This document shows, in pieces, positions 47,263-57,600 of a stretch of DNA of 64,000 nt. The DNA is from Argopecten irradians. Its lineage: Eukaryota; Mollusca; Bivalvia; Pectinida; Pectinidae. The translations under genes were made by a program, and so were the position numbers. The notes beneath the pieces are model-generated. The model had not been told where the DNA came from, did no database searches, and worked only from the letters and a program-made list of their open reading frames with translations. The DNA lies in the NCBI RefSeq assembly GCF_041381155.1, contig NC_091134.1:59055467-59119466 (forward strand). Direction: 5' to 3'. Position 1 is the stretch's first letter. Each line of letters starts with the position of its first letter.

Positions 47263-48120
47263 ATGAGTAGGACCATGGAAATACATAGGAAGGTAGTACT
47301 TGATGCAGTTTATCAGACATTAAGTATATTAGTGTGCTCTGAAGAAGGAGAAGACCCCGACGATGTCAAAGGCATTACATGTTATGTACATACAACGGTA
47401 AGGCTGCACACAGAATTTAGCGGAACTACCATTGCTTCAAATTTTCTCTATAAAAGACAAATGACAGGCAAAATGATAGACTTTCTTTGGAAGAATCAGC
47501 GTTATAACTGTAGGTGACTTGTGTCAGCTTTAACTTGTTGCTGTCCCTGTCAAGCACTGACCCCGTTTTCTCGAAAAGAGAAACTGAAACAAATGTTACA
47601 TAAGCCGAAATGCAAGTTTTTTCATAAGTCTGGCAGGAATGTGATCCGGGTCAAGGTTTGGCAACAAATATCGAAAACACATTTCAAAGGAGTTTAAACT
47701 TTATAACATCATGGGACAGAAAAGAGATTCCCATTCACTAAATTCATTAACAGACTTGGACATGATGAATTGTCTGCACAAGATTTTTTTTTCTTTTGGA
47801 ACGTAAGTATCTGTAAATGTCTGTTCAACAATGCACGGTCTATTCACAAACATTTTGCTAACATCAAGTCTGATCCGAATGTCAATGCTACAGACATTAT
47901 CGGAATAGCAGATTCCAGACTTTGCAACAGAGAGGTAATGAAACTTTTGCTTCGAGTAATAACCAATTGTACAGGAATAAATCTCACTGTTCATGTACAA
48001 GGTCACATCATGTATACTAGTATCTCAAATGAAACATTGAAGTCTTTTTCATTTGACATACTGGATTATGTTATTAGAAAATTTGCAGTTAGTGTACATG
48101 TCTATAAGGTCAATTGGTAG
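47263..48120 (+). pseudogene. Fragments resembling the C-terminal endonuclease region of Helentron/PIF1-type proteins
   Basis: The 47770-48120 frame contains LFNNARSIHKHFANIKSDPN then DIIGIADSRLC, very like the motif NARSLHKH...DPN...DIIGFAESRL found after PIF1 helicase domains in Helentron-type proteins. A later HVQGHIMYTSIS...VHVYKVNW fits the same region. The frame at 47263-47517 is open but unrecognised. The start at 47770 is in a T-run and not credible. With the fragment at 42360-43500 this may be the two ends of one dead element. Confidence 0.42.
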
Positions 48121-48706
48121 AAATTGATGAATATTATACCAAATTATGACTTATTTGATATAATTTATAACATGGACACGAATGTGATTTAATGGATGAT
48201 ATTGTTAGAAATTTGCAGTTTGCGTACATATGTCTGTGGACTTAGGTCTGTTGGGTTCATGTTGCGCTTGCAGACAGACAACGAGTTACATTATACTTGA
48301 CAGGTATACATACCCTTTGGAGTATAGTGGCTTGGTGGGGTCGGGTTTTAGATATTATTACCAAATATTGATGTTTAATGTCTCAGTATAACATGCAGTT
48401 ATAAACCCGAATAATCCTGTGCTTTAGTCCGTTAACCTGTCCATATTATTAGGTTAGTTTTGTAAAAAGCCTAATAATTTAGGCAGGTTTAGCGGACTAT
48501 CATGTCCTTGTATTTTGTAGTCGGCTCTCATAAATTCTAAACGTATCAAACAATAAGTCAGCGTTGAAGTCGACACTACACCACAACAAAGACCTAAACC
48601 TTGGCTTTAAACATTATCTAATGATGATCTGCAAAAACCAGCAAAGTCCTTTCCTGACTTCCTGGAAGCCATATTAAGATGCTATTAGGTTCTTTATGAA
48701 TACCAA
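48121..48706. other. No gene seen
   Basis: AT-rich sequence between possible Helentron remains and a LINE fragment. Nothing recognised. Confidence 0.5.
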
Positions 48707-48729
48707 ATGAAAAAATATGCATGTTTTGA

Positions 48730-49720
48730 AGTGATATGTGTCTCAATTTTCATACTCACCAATCATTTGAATAATCATTCAAATTGTCAGAAAGTCTTAG
48801 GTATTTACATAGATAAATTTTTAAACTGGTCAGAACAAGTAAAAAAGGTAGCATCTAAGCTCTCAATAGCAATTGCATTACTACGAAAAATGAAAAGCTA
48901 TCTACCAAGAGAAGCTAGGAAAATTTACTACAATTCCTACATTTTACCAATTTTAGATTATGCCGCTATAGTCTGGGGTAATGGTTTGACAAAACAACAA
49001 ATAAATCATATTACAAAACTACAAAAGAAAGCTCTTAGAATAATGCTAGATAAACCAATACTATCTGACAGTTTGTCCCTTTTTAAAGAAGCTAAAGCAC
49101 TCCCTTTTGAACTCAGATTAAAATATCATACTGTAATTTTGGTTTATAAAGCACTGCATAATATGACACCGGATTATATATGTACTTTAATTGAAACTTG
49201 TCAAAATTCTTGCTTGTACAAACTCAGATCAGCTACAGAAAATAAACTCCTTTTACCTAAGTTACAATCAGAGACAATGAGAAAGTCATTCAGCTACTCT
49301 GGAGCTGTATCTTGGAATAATCTTCCACTTGATATAACACACTCCACGTCCCTTGCAACTTTTAAGCAAAAGTTAAGAAATTATTTACTATCAAACTTGA
49401 TAATCTAAATGAATTATTTATTTACATTATGCTTAATATATGTTACCTATATCAAAACAGTTCCTGTTATTTCGTTTAAGGAATATATACTATACAGTAT
49501 ACTGTATGTGAAACAGTAATGTATGTGTTTCATTTCACTTGTGTTTTTCCATTGTATTCTATATAGATTGTTATCATATGCATGTGATGTATATTTTGAT
49601 GATTTATGTCAATTTTGTTTGTGTTTATATAATTGAGGGCCATATGGAAGATTAGCTCCATGCTAAATATGCCACCCTCAATAAATAAAGTATTATTATT
49701 ATTATTATTATTATTATCAA
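48730..49720 (+). mobile_element. 5'-truncated LINE, copy 2 of the same family, opposite orientation
   Basis: An open frame to TAA at 49406-49408 carries the RT thumb and C-terminus: CQKVLGIYIDKFLNWSEQVK, YILPILDYAAIVWGN, LQKKALRIMLDKPI, and FSYSGAVSWNNLPLDITHS near the end. It aligns along its length with copy 1 (45760-47090). A ~310-bp 3' UTR follows, ending AATAAAGTATTATTATTATT. The frame before residue ~25 is not LINE-like, so the truncation point is near 48775. RT fingers and palm are missing. Confidence 0.85.
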
Positions 49721-49855
49721 GTTTATGATACATTACTCAACACAAAAAGATAGCAATAGTTTAGGAATTACAATACTAATACAATGCAGATTTTAATTTT
49801 ACATGCACAAATAAGAGCTCAAAATGAATTTTGGAAAATACTACCTGAAATCATA

Positions 49856-51785
49856 CTGAGCGCCGATGAAAACGCAACACTGTTATAATATGCAAAATTT
49901 AATGGTAACAAATATTTTACATTTCGAGAGTCGTTTCCTACCAGTGAGTTAGTCAAAGATTGCCCGGGAATGGGGATGAGACAAACGTTTCAACGCTACC
50001 CCCAAGTTCATTTTCACACTTTCAATATCTGATGTGGCCAACATTTGCCTCCACACAAGCACGACACCTACGTGGCATGGACCGAACCAAACGCTGAATT
50101 CTAACTGGCTGAATGTTCCTACACTCCTCCTGAAGAGCAATTTCAAGTTCACGTCGATTGTGGTTGTGGCTGACGTCGTTTCACAGCTTGACCTAGCTGC
50201 AATATTGTAGCTCAAAAGACTTTTAGACAGAGTATGATGTCGTTTTTAGAGCTACAATTGGTGCCTATTACTGCTAATGGAGCAAAGTAATGATTATTCA
50301 AACCATTATAAAAAGTTTGTTTGCATTTTATCGTACTTGTTTGATATCGCTTACCCACTAGGCAATTCAATTGAACCACATAAAATATCAAATTCTCATC
50401 GGGGCATATTTTTTTACATAACACATATGAAGATCTTTCTGAACGGAATTTAGACGGCAAGTTCACAAATTGTGAATTTAACGTCTTGTGAGCGGTAAGG
50501 TAGATATTAAGAATGGTAGTTATGTTTGTTTTGGACAAAACTAATATGTAAATGCATGTATACGCATCAAATAATTGGAAACCTACAAAAAATTATAGAA
50601 AACTGTGCCCGAGTGATTTTCGGAGGCAGTGCTCCACTACGACACATAGGGACCAATTCGTACCCGGCCTAAAGGTATAGTAGGCAGGGTACGTATATTC
50701 GTTCTAAGCTAGACCTAACTGGTCCCACAAGTGTTCAATCGGACTGAGGTCAGGGAAGAAGGCAGGCCAGGGCAGTGTTTGAATGTTCTGTTGATTAAGT
50801 TGTGGTCAACCTTGCTGAGTGCGCACGAGCATTGTCTTGCTGTAGAATGTCGACGTCGGGATGATTACGAAAGAACGGTACAACGGTAGTTTGTAGGACT
50901 CCGTCGATGTAACGCCATGCCGTCAGATTACCGTCCACGATAACAAGGAGTGTCCTGCGGTCGAAGGATATTCCTCCCTACACCATAACACTGCCACCAC
51001 CCCACCAACGGTCACATTCGCGGACGCACGAATCGACGTGACGCTCTCCCCGTTGTCTCCACACGCGGATTCTACCGTCATTTTTACGGAAATGGAAGCG
51101 GGATTGATCCGTGAACAGTACGCGCCTCCATTGGCGCATGAGCCAACGTCGATGCCTCCGGGTCCACGTCAAGCGTTTTGAAGTCGACGTTGTGTCAACA
51201 TGTTCCCACGGAAGGGTACACAGGCTTTCAAACCGGCGCTACGCAAACGTCGGCGGACATTAGAAACCGAAATTCGTCTTCCATTGATACCTTTCGGTGT
51301 TCTGGCCGTTTGTGAGGCAGTTTTAAAGCGGTCACGGAGATGGGTGACCCGGATGTAACGGCCCTGTCGATCCGACGTCACTCGTTGCCTCCCAGGGCGC
51401 GGTCTATCATTCAGAGAATATCATTCTCACAATAGTAGAAGGCGAACATCCCATTCTACTCGCAATTTCACGCCGCGGAAGTCCGTCTGCCAACATACCC
51501 CTAACTTCGTGACGCTGGGTATCCGTTAGTCGTGGCATCGTTTTCCAAACTAAACGGCATTTTCAAAATCTGAATGCGCGCATTGATACCGAATGCACGT
51601 GCAGATAGGTACTTTTTCAACAATCGACCGCTTCATGGCCCGAGAGCAGGTTCAGTCATGCGAATCATTATTTTATACATAGGTAAGGGGCTCAAAGTTT
51701 TACATTATTAATTTGTTTGATATGAACAAAAAATCTAATTGAAAAATATTAAATATAAAAGTGTTGCGTTTTCATCAGCGCTCAG
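49856..51785 (-). mobile_element. Tc1-like DNA transposon with a foreign insert
   Basis: Ends CTGAGCGCCGATGAAAACGC and GCGTTTTCATCAGCGCTCAG are inverted with one difference. TA precedes the left end; the right flank is CA, a likely decayed TA. The transposase reads on the minus strand from ATG at 51536-51538 (MPRLTDTQRHEVRGMLADGL, a helix-turn-helix) through the first catalytic Asp in WRRVLFTDQSRFHF (about 51110), the second in ILQQDNARAH (about 50830) and the third acidic residue in SPIEHLWDQL (about 50730). The frame is shifted or stopped in several places. A 516-bp insert separates the DQL block from the final KRRQPQPQ and RSMPRRC segments. Confidence 0.92.
50196..50711. mobile_element. 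516-bp unknown insertion inside the Tc1 transposase
   Basis: Flanked by a 6-bp direct repeat, GACCTA, at 50190-50195 and 50712-50717. Removing the insert and one repeat copy restores continuous Tc1 coding sequence (LGQAVKRRQPQPQ). No terminal inverted repeats were recognised. A minus-strand 108-codon frame (50212-50538) is open but matches nothing I know. Confidence 0.7.
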
Positions 51786-52890
51786 CATTTTTACATCTAC
51801 CGTGCAGTGAAATGTGTACATATACGGTCAAACCATGAACCCAAGTTGTGGTCTAACAATTTCATTGCACATTTCTACAGTGTTATTATTAATTGAAAAG
51901 TGACTTCTACGGGTATGTTTTCATCTAAACCTGCAAAAGGCTTACAAACAAAAACTGTAATTAACACTGCATCGATTATTTATTGTAAATAATATTTATA
52001 AGTCATCATACATGTTTGATTGCCCATTTTAATGATTTTCACAGTTTAATTCATCAAACCTTGTGTTTTTAATAGCTTACCAAAGAAAAAATTGCATGTC
52101 AAACTTTTCGCCCAGTTAGGGCACATATAACTTTAAATATATGCTCATCCATTGAACATTTTGAAATTAAAATGCATATTTAGTATTATATTTAGTATTT
52201 TAGTAGTTAAGAGCAGTTTCAACAATAGTTCTTGTATTTATTGTAAAACGTTACATTCAGCTCTGAACACACAGAATGTTACTCAGTATAAATCTATATA
52301 TACGTTTCACAACAATATGTCTGCCTCCCCTGTCTTCTGCGGGCCTTGTGTAACAGGTTGCTGAAAAATGAAATATATGATTAAAGGCTATTTTCTAAAG
52401 ATAAAGTATTAATAAAGATTGACTTCATTTGTTGAACATTCGTTTCAACATTATTTCAAGTTCTGTTAAAATTAAAGTCACGTGAATTCACTTCCGAATT
52501 AATTAACTTCCAGGAAGTACAAGGAATAAGTATACTTGGTCAATTAGAGTATTCAGTTTTAAAAGCAAAACATGCATTATTACCACATTCGAATTTGATA
52601 CATGTATTATCGAGAACTTGTTATGTTAAGTGATAGACTCCATATAGAGTAATACTGCGAGATTTTTTGAACAATACTTATGGATGGTGCATGAGAAGTG
52701 ATTTATAAACTGCCAGAAACATAATACATGGTAACTTATTTATGAAGACATCTCCTGGTTATGTTATGACGGACTTCCAAGAAGCTAAACAAGATCCATT
52801 TCCACGAATTATTCAATGTTAGAACTGTGCATGTGAACTTTTGCCTTAATCACACCGTAGTGTGCATGTGCAGTTACATGTTTATTTGCA
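51786..52890. other. Intergenic, no gene established
   Basis: A 70-codon + frame (52152-52364) with a hydrophobic start and a CGPCVTGC end is followed by AATAAA near 52410, but it begins with TTG and has no credible ATG start. Nothing else was seen. Confidence 0.4.
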
Positions 52891-52892
52891 GA

Positions 52893-52958
52893 CTCGGTCA
52901 CCGGACGAATTCATCAGAGAATACAGTCTGCACACTAAAAGTTGTGGACTAATTGATG
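52893..52958 (+). CDS. Possible orphan 66-nt exon
   Basis: TTTATTTGCAG precedes and GTAAGTATC follows a 22-codon open stretch read in phase 0 (TRSPDEFIREYSLHTKSCGL-ID). Both splice signals are near consensus. No partner exon was recognised within the window, so this could be an exon of an unseen gene, a relic or chance. Confidence 0.22.
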
Positions 52959-54017
52959 TAAGTATCTAAGTGCTGTAATATCTTGCGCGTGCATGCATAA
53001 TATGCATACGATTGAGAGTCTAGACACGTGCTCAATTTTGACCTAACTGTGATGTAACAGATTTTGCATGACACCGTGGCCCCACTTATATTCCCCAAAT
53101 AATTGTGGTTTTAGGCTGATAGAGTTTTATCGTTTGTAGGGGAATTAAGGTTCCATCTAATGTAATTTGTCATGTATTTTCAAATCAATAATTGAAGGTA
53201 TATAACACAAGAAATATATAGTTTTATATATGGTGATGAACGGTAAGCGCTATAGAATATTTATATAACTATGAAAATATTATGCCTTGATTCAGAAAAG
53301 AATTTTCAGCCAAATTGTGTGGAACTTGGGAAAAAAATATACAAATTCACACAAACACATTTTAACACCTAAAAATTGTCAAATATATAAAGCACAATCT
53401 ATAATGAAGGGAATGCGGACTTCATCTATTGTAAGAAACCAACAATTCTTCTAAAAATGCATCTTAGAAATTGTTGATGTATACAATTCTCTGACCATTT
53501 TTAAAACATGGCACTACTTTCTTTACGAAAGTATGGAAGCCCATACAGGCCAAGGGAGATAATACAATCCAAAATTACCTTAAAGTAAATCTCTATTGAT
53601 CTGTATTTGTAATATCTGTTTTATTTACTTCACACACCTGAAAGCATATAAATGCTCTGGAATAGTACATGTTTTACACCTATTACACTTACTTAAGATA
53701 TAATATATACATTTTGGTTTCCTAACAACTGAGTTTGTGCCATGATAATAGTTACCAGGTATGTACACATGTACATGGATTTGTCTTTTCTAGTATGTTT
53801 AAAAGGTTCATTTTAGGGCCTTTCCAAGATTATTCACCAAGAATGGGTGGAAGGCACCAACATAGAAATATAGAAAATTGGTTTTCTATTGCGAGTGCTA
53901 CTAAAAATAAGTAGTTACCCAGATCACTCATCAAATTTTAATAAGAACCTCCTTCCCCCTCCCATATTTCGTTAATTCTGGAATAACCCCAAGCAAATAT
54001 ATTTTTTTCACATACCC
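52959..54017. other. No gene seen
   Basis: AT-rich intergenic sequence without recognised coding or repeat structure. Confidence 0.45.
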
Positions 54018-54631
54018 TTAAATATCTATAAATTGCACTAAGGCCTTATCATAATCTGCTAGTAAATCAAGTACTTCATAGGCATCATCTTCACCATCAC
54101 ACTTGATCTCATAAACTGCACCTGAATAAGGAATTCCCAAAACATGATAAAGAATTAATATTGAATTCATCATGCAACATCAGTAGCCATATGTAGATGA
54201 TATCATGGGTGCATATTGAAGGTGGTTTTTGGACATCAGAATTGGTGACTGACCGTTACATGATAACTGTATAGCTTTTGGACATTGGCATACATGTTGA
54301 GTTATTTCAGATACATGAGTTTGTAATGACTCCAAATTTACAATTCTGTATCCTTGAGGACTTAATTCATGGAGAAAGGTTTTCCTTATTTTCAGAATAA
54401 GTCGTTTTCCATTTTGAATAATTCTGGACACATACACAGACTTCTGTTCTTTGCGATTGTGTAAAAACTGCTTTGCTAGTTTTACTTTGGTAATTTTAAT
54501 GAAATTATACCAGGTTTATGTGATTTTTTAGCTTTATAAGTGGGACGACCAGGATGCCTTTGACTCCTTCTGACACTATTAATACCTGTACTTCTACCAA
54601 AGAGTCGGGAACGCTTTTTCTTTGCTGCCAT
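54018..54631 (-). pseudogene. Unrecognised minus-strand gene or transposase-derived remnant
   Basis: On the minus strand an ATG at 54629-54631 opens a very basic N-terminus (MAAKKKRSRLFGRSTGINSV) of 49 codons. A second open stretch (54437-54180) reads PQGYRIVNLESLQTHVSEIT then QHVCQCPKAIQLS, which recalls the N-terminal region of Mutator-like transposase-domain proteins common in invertebrates. A third stretch, 54124-54018, follows a good acceptor (CTTATTCAG) and encodes GAVYEIKCDGEDDAYEVLDL then LADYDKALVQFIDI to a stop. The pieces do not join in one frame without introns or damage. It could be a spliced small gene or a relic. Confidence 0.35.
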
Positions 54632-56200
54632 TCTCTTCACTTGTGTTCAATAAAACAATAATGACAATACTTCCATTACCCACGTGTCATCTACGTACCT
54701 TCATACATTGAATATCTCAAAGTGAACTTTTAATTCATATAATTTTCAGGTATATGAACCTACATACTATGTTAAATACAGAAGAAATGAAGTTCAGCAG
54801 AATGAAATGAAAAATAATTATTTCGAAAAGTTTTAAAATTGATGTCCGACCACAAACTGTCATGTCGATGTCTATGTCGACATGGCATATTTGTACAGGT
54901 ATTCTGTTAGAATACTGTTTATGATCGCTACCAAAAGTGTCAATTATATCATGAGGAGAGTCAAACAAACTATTGACATATGTATTTACCTGTTTCTTGT
55001 TCTTGATTTCTTGTGATCTTAAATGTTTTCATTCACTTCACGTGAAGTCGCTGATTGACGTAAAACCGGAAGTTACTACAACAAAATACGCCATCATTAA
55101 ATACTCGTGTAATGAACTGTTACAGGTTTGATATAATTCAAATATAGTTATACAACCTATTTAACTCATGAAAATTTTCAATATTTGAGATTTCCTATAA
55201 AATTCAAAAACTTTCTTACCTACTTTGTGCGCGTATGAATATATCATACAACGCTACTTTCGGTTTGGAATCGGTTGCACTACATATCCATCAACGAATA
55301 TATTGCCAAAGCACGATTAATGTTTTTGGTAAGTTCTTTGTAATAAGCGAAAGTTACATATAGTAATTGGAGCCCATTTTGGAGATATACGACGTAAGAT
55401 TATGATATATTATGTTATTAATTGACCGATGTATCACGAAAGCATGAAAACAATATGGCCGCCTCCATTACGAAGAACACATGGAAGAACATACACAAAC
55501 ACCGTCCTTATTACTGCTTTACTTTGTTATTCCCCTTCCGGTTGCCCTCCCTGTGGAAGCACATAATTCATTTTTGTAAGAAAAAACTATTTCTTATTTA
55601 TGATAAACATACTGCATTTTTTTTTACTAGGGTCTGTATTTCTACAGTACCTTCATTAAAAATAGTGACTTGTCATACTAAAGCACAATGTTTTTGTTCT
55701 GTTAATAATGGGGAAATAATCAACTCAACTGCATAAATATCGTATGAGAATTTTATTGTAAAATGATATGTACTTAAGAAGAAAAACGGAAATAAATGTC
55801 TGGCTACTTTCATGTGAACTTTTACATTAGATGGAATCTTAAACTATTCATAAACCTAATGGTACAATTACTACAGGACGGTACTTGTTTATAAAGCGTA
55901 TGTAATTGAAACTTACAACTTCCGTGTTTACAATTTACTAAATGTACTTCAATATAAACACGTACATCGTGCCACTGTTTCTGTACCACTGTTTTACACA
56001 ACAATTAATAATTAATTAGCAAATACTTCTTTGAAGCCATGATATAAATGTTTGTATTCATAATCGTAAAACCAAAGTAACACGTACTATATATATACTG
56101 GTAATATTGGTGACCCAGTTAAAATATAAACACTAAATGTTCTGAAGATTAACAATGCACATGTACCACAAAGGTATACGGTCTTTGAGACAATGACTCA
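54632..56200. other. Intergenic; promoter-like cluster near 55037-55075
   Basis: Within about 40 bp lie TCACGTGA (E-box), TGACGTAA (CRE-like) and ACCGGAAGT (ETS), about 400 bp upstream of the minus-strand ATG at 54631. This could be that unit's promoter. The open frame 55422-55736 has no recognisable features. Confidence 0.35.
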
Positions 56201-56203
56201 CCT

Positions 56204-56434
56204 CACTTTGTGGGCCGCGGTGGCCGAGTGGTTAAGATGTCCCGACATATTACCACAAGCCCTCCACCTCTGGGATGCGGGTTCGAATCCCATGTGGGGC
56301 AGTTGCCAGGTACTGACAGCTGGCTGGTGGTTTTTCTCCGGGTACTCCGGCTTTCCTCCACCAACAAACCTGGCACGTCCTTACATGACCCTGGCTGTTA
56401 ATAGGACGTAAAACTAAACAAACCAAACCAACTC
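56204..56434 (+). mobile_element. tRNA-derived SINE
   Basis: A tRNA-like head (56212-56300) has a perfect A box TGGCCGAGTGG (56221-56231) and B box GGTTCGAATCC (56280-56290), of Leu/Ser type. A conserved core follows: TTTTTCTCCGGGTACTCCGG then CTTTCCTCCACC (about 56331-56362), as in widespread molluscan SINEs. The tail is AGGACGTAAAACTAAACAAA then CCAAACCAA. ACTCACCT occurs just left (about 56197) and directly right (about 56434), a possible target duplication. Which named molluscan SINE (for example RUDI) this is cannot be settled here. Confidence 0.9.
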
Positions 56435-57600
56435 ACCTTCGAAATGTCACAACGTTTAACACTATACTCTGATGATATTGTTATTTATAACTATATAGAT
56501 CCTTATGTCTCTATATTTTCCTATAATCTTACTGATTATAAGATACAACCATCCCCAATGATAACCAACTCGTTTGACATTCTCAGAAACACGTGTAGCT
56601 TTTCCGAGAATTAGTACACCCTGTGCAAACATTTAAAACACGTAGGCATAACAAGGTCAGTATACTATATAGAACGAACAGCACAGTAATCAGTGAACCT
56701 TGAACGTCATATAGTTTGGTGGCATGTCTGCCATCAGGTCGCATTACGGTGACTCGACTTTGCCAAGATAATTATGTCAGCAACTCGAGTTATAACAGGA
56801 AATGTTGCGAATATTATATCGGAAGACTCAATTTGCCGACACAAAAATATCACAACTAGTCATGCTATTACTCGCCCGCGGAAACCCAGTGTCTAACTCC
56901 ACTACGCTCCGTTTATAGACTGAGTGGGTAACCGACGATGATGCACTTCTGATCATGATTGTGGATGAATGGAGATGATACGTGTGATACTGTGATTAAA
57001 TATATAGTCAACACAGTAAAATGCTACATAAATGTTGACAGATTTATAACATTTTTCATTCTTGACTAAAAGATTTTCTGCTTACATGTATGGAAGTTTG
57101 ATTAAATATTTCTTCATATCGAAAGGTATAGTAGTCATTTTATTAAAATTGTGGAATCTTAATACCTAAGTTCTGAAATATTATCATAATTCAACAAAAA
57201 TGCATTGAAACATATTATGTATATAGTCTATGTTCCTTTGGCTGAAAAAAATTCAAAAAAGTTTACTTAAAACCCTTAGGCAATGCAAATGTATTGCTTA
57301 TGCATACAAATCGTTCCCTGATCGCCCTTTCCTCCTTAAAAGAGTACAGTTCAATAATAAAATGTTACTTGTACAAACATTTCGGAGTGGATACTCGACA
57401 GTTTGTGATGATCCTATAATTATTTATTCTTATGTAATAGTATAAGTCATAGAAAGACTTTCTATGGCGTGATAAAAAAGGAAAATGTATTTGAAACCGT
57501 TTAAAACGGCTAAAAACTGCTTTTTACTAGAAGTAATTAAAACGCGGGTAAACTTTTTGAATGGTGGTACACGAAGAACTCATCGAGGATAATTTTTAAA
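56435..57600. other. No gene seen
   Basis: AT-rich intergenic sequence with no recognised gene. The 57230-57445 frame is not convincing. Confidence 0.45.

Noticed and set aside
52152-52364. 70-codon frame with hydrophobic start and CGPCVTGC end followed by a polyadenylation-like AATAAA
   Set aside because: The frame begins with TTG and its first in-frame ATG is near the end, so a secreted peptide cannot be supported without transcript evidence.
55422-55736. 104-codon + strand frame
   Set aside because: No credible start, no domain, long T-runs and no neighbouring exons.
56212-56300. A tRNA-like gene with perfect A and B boxes
   Set aside because: The cloverleaf does not close cleanly and the sequence continues into a SINE core and CAAA-type tail, so it is a SINE head and not a tRNA gene.
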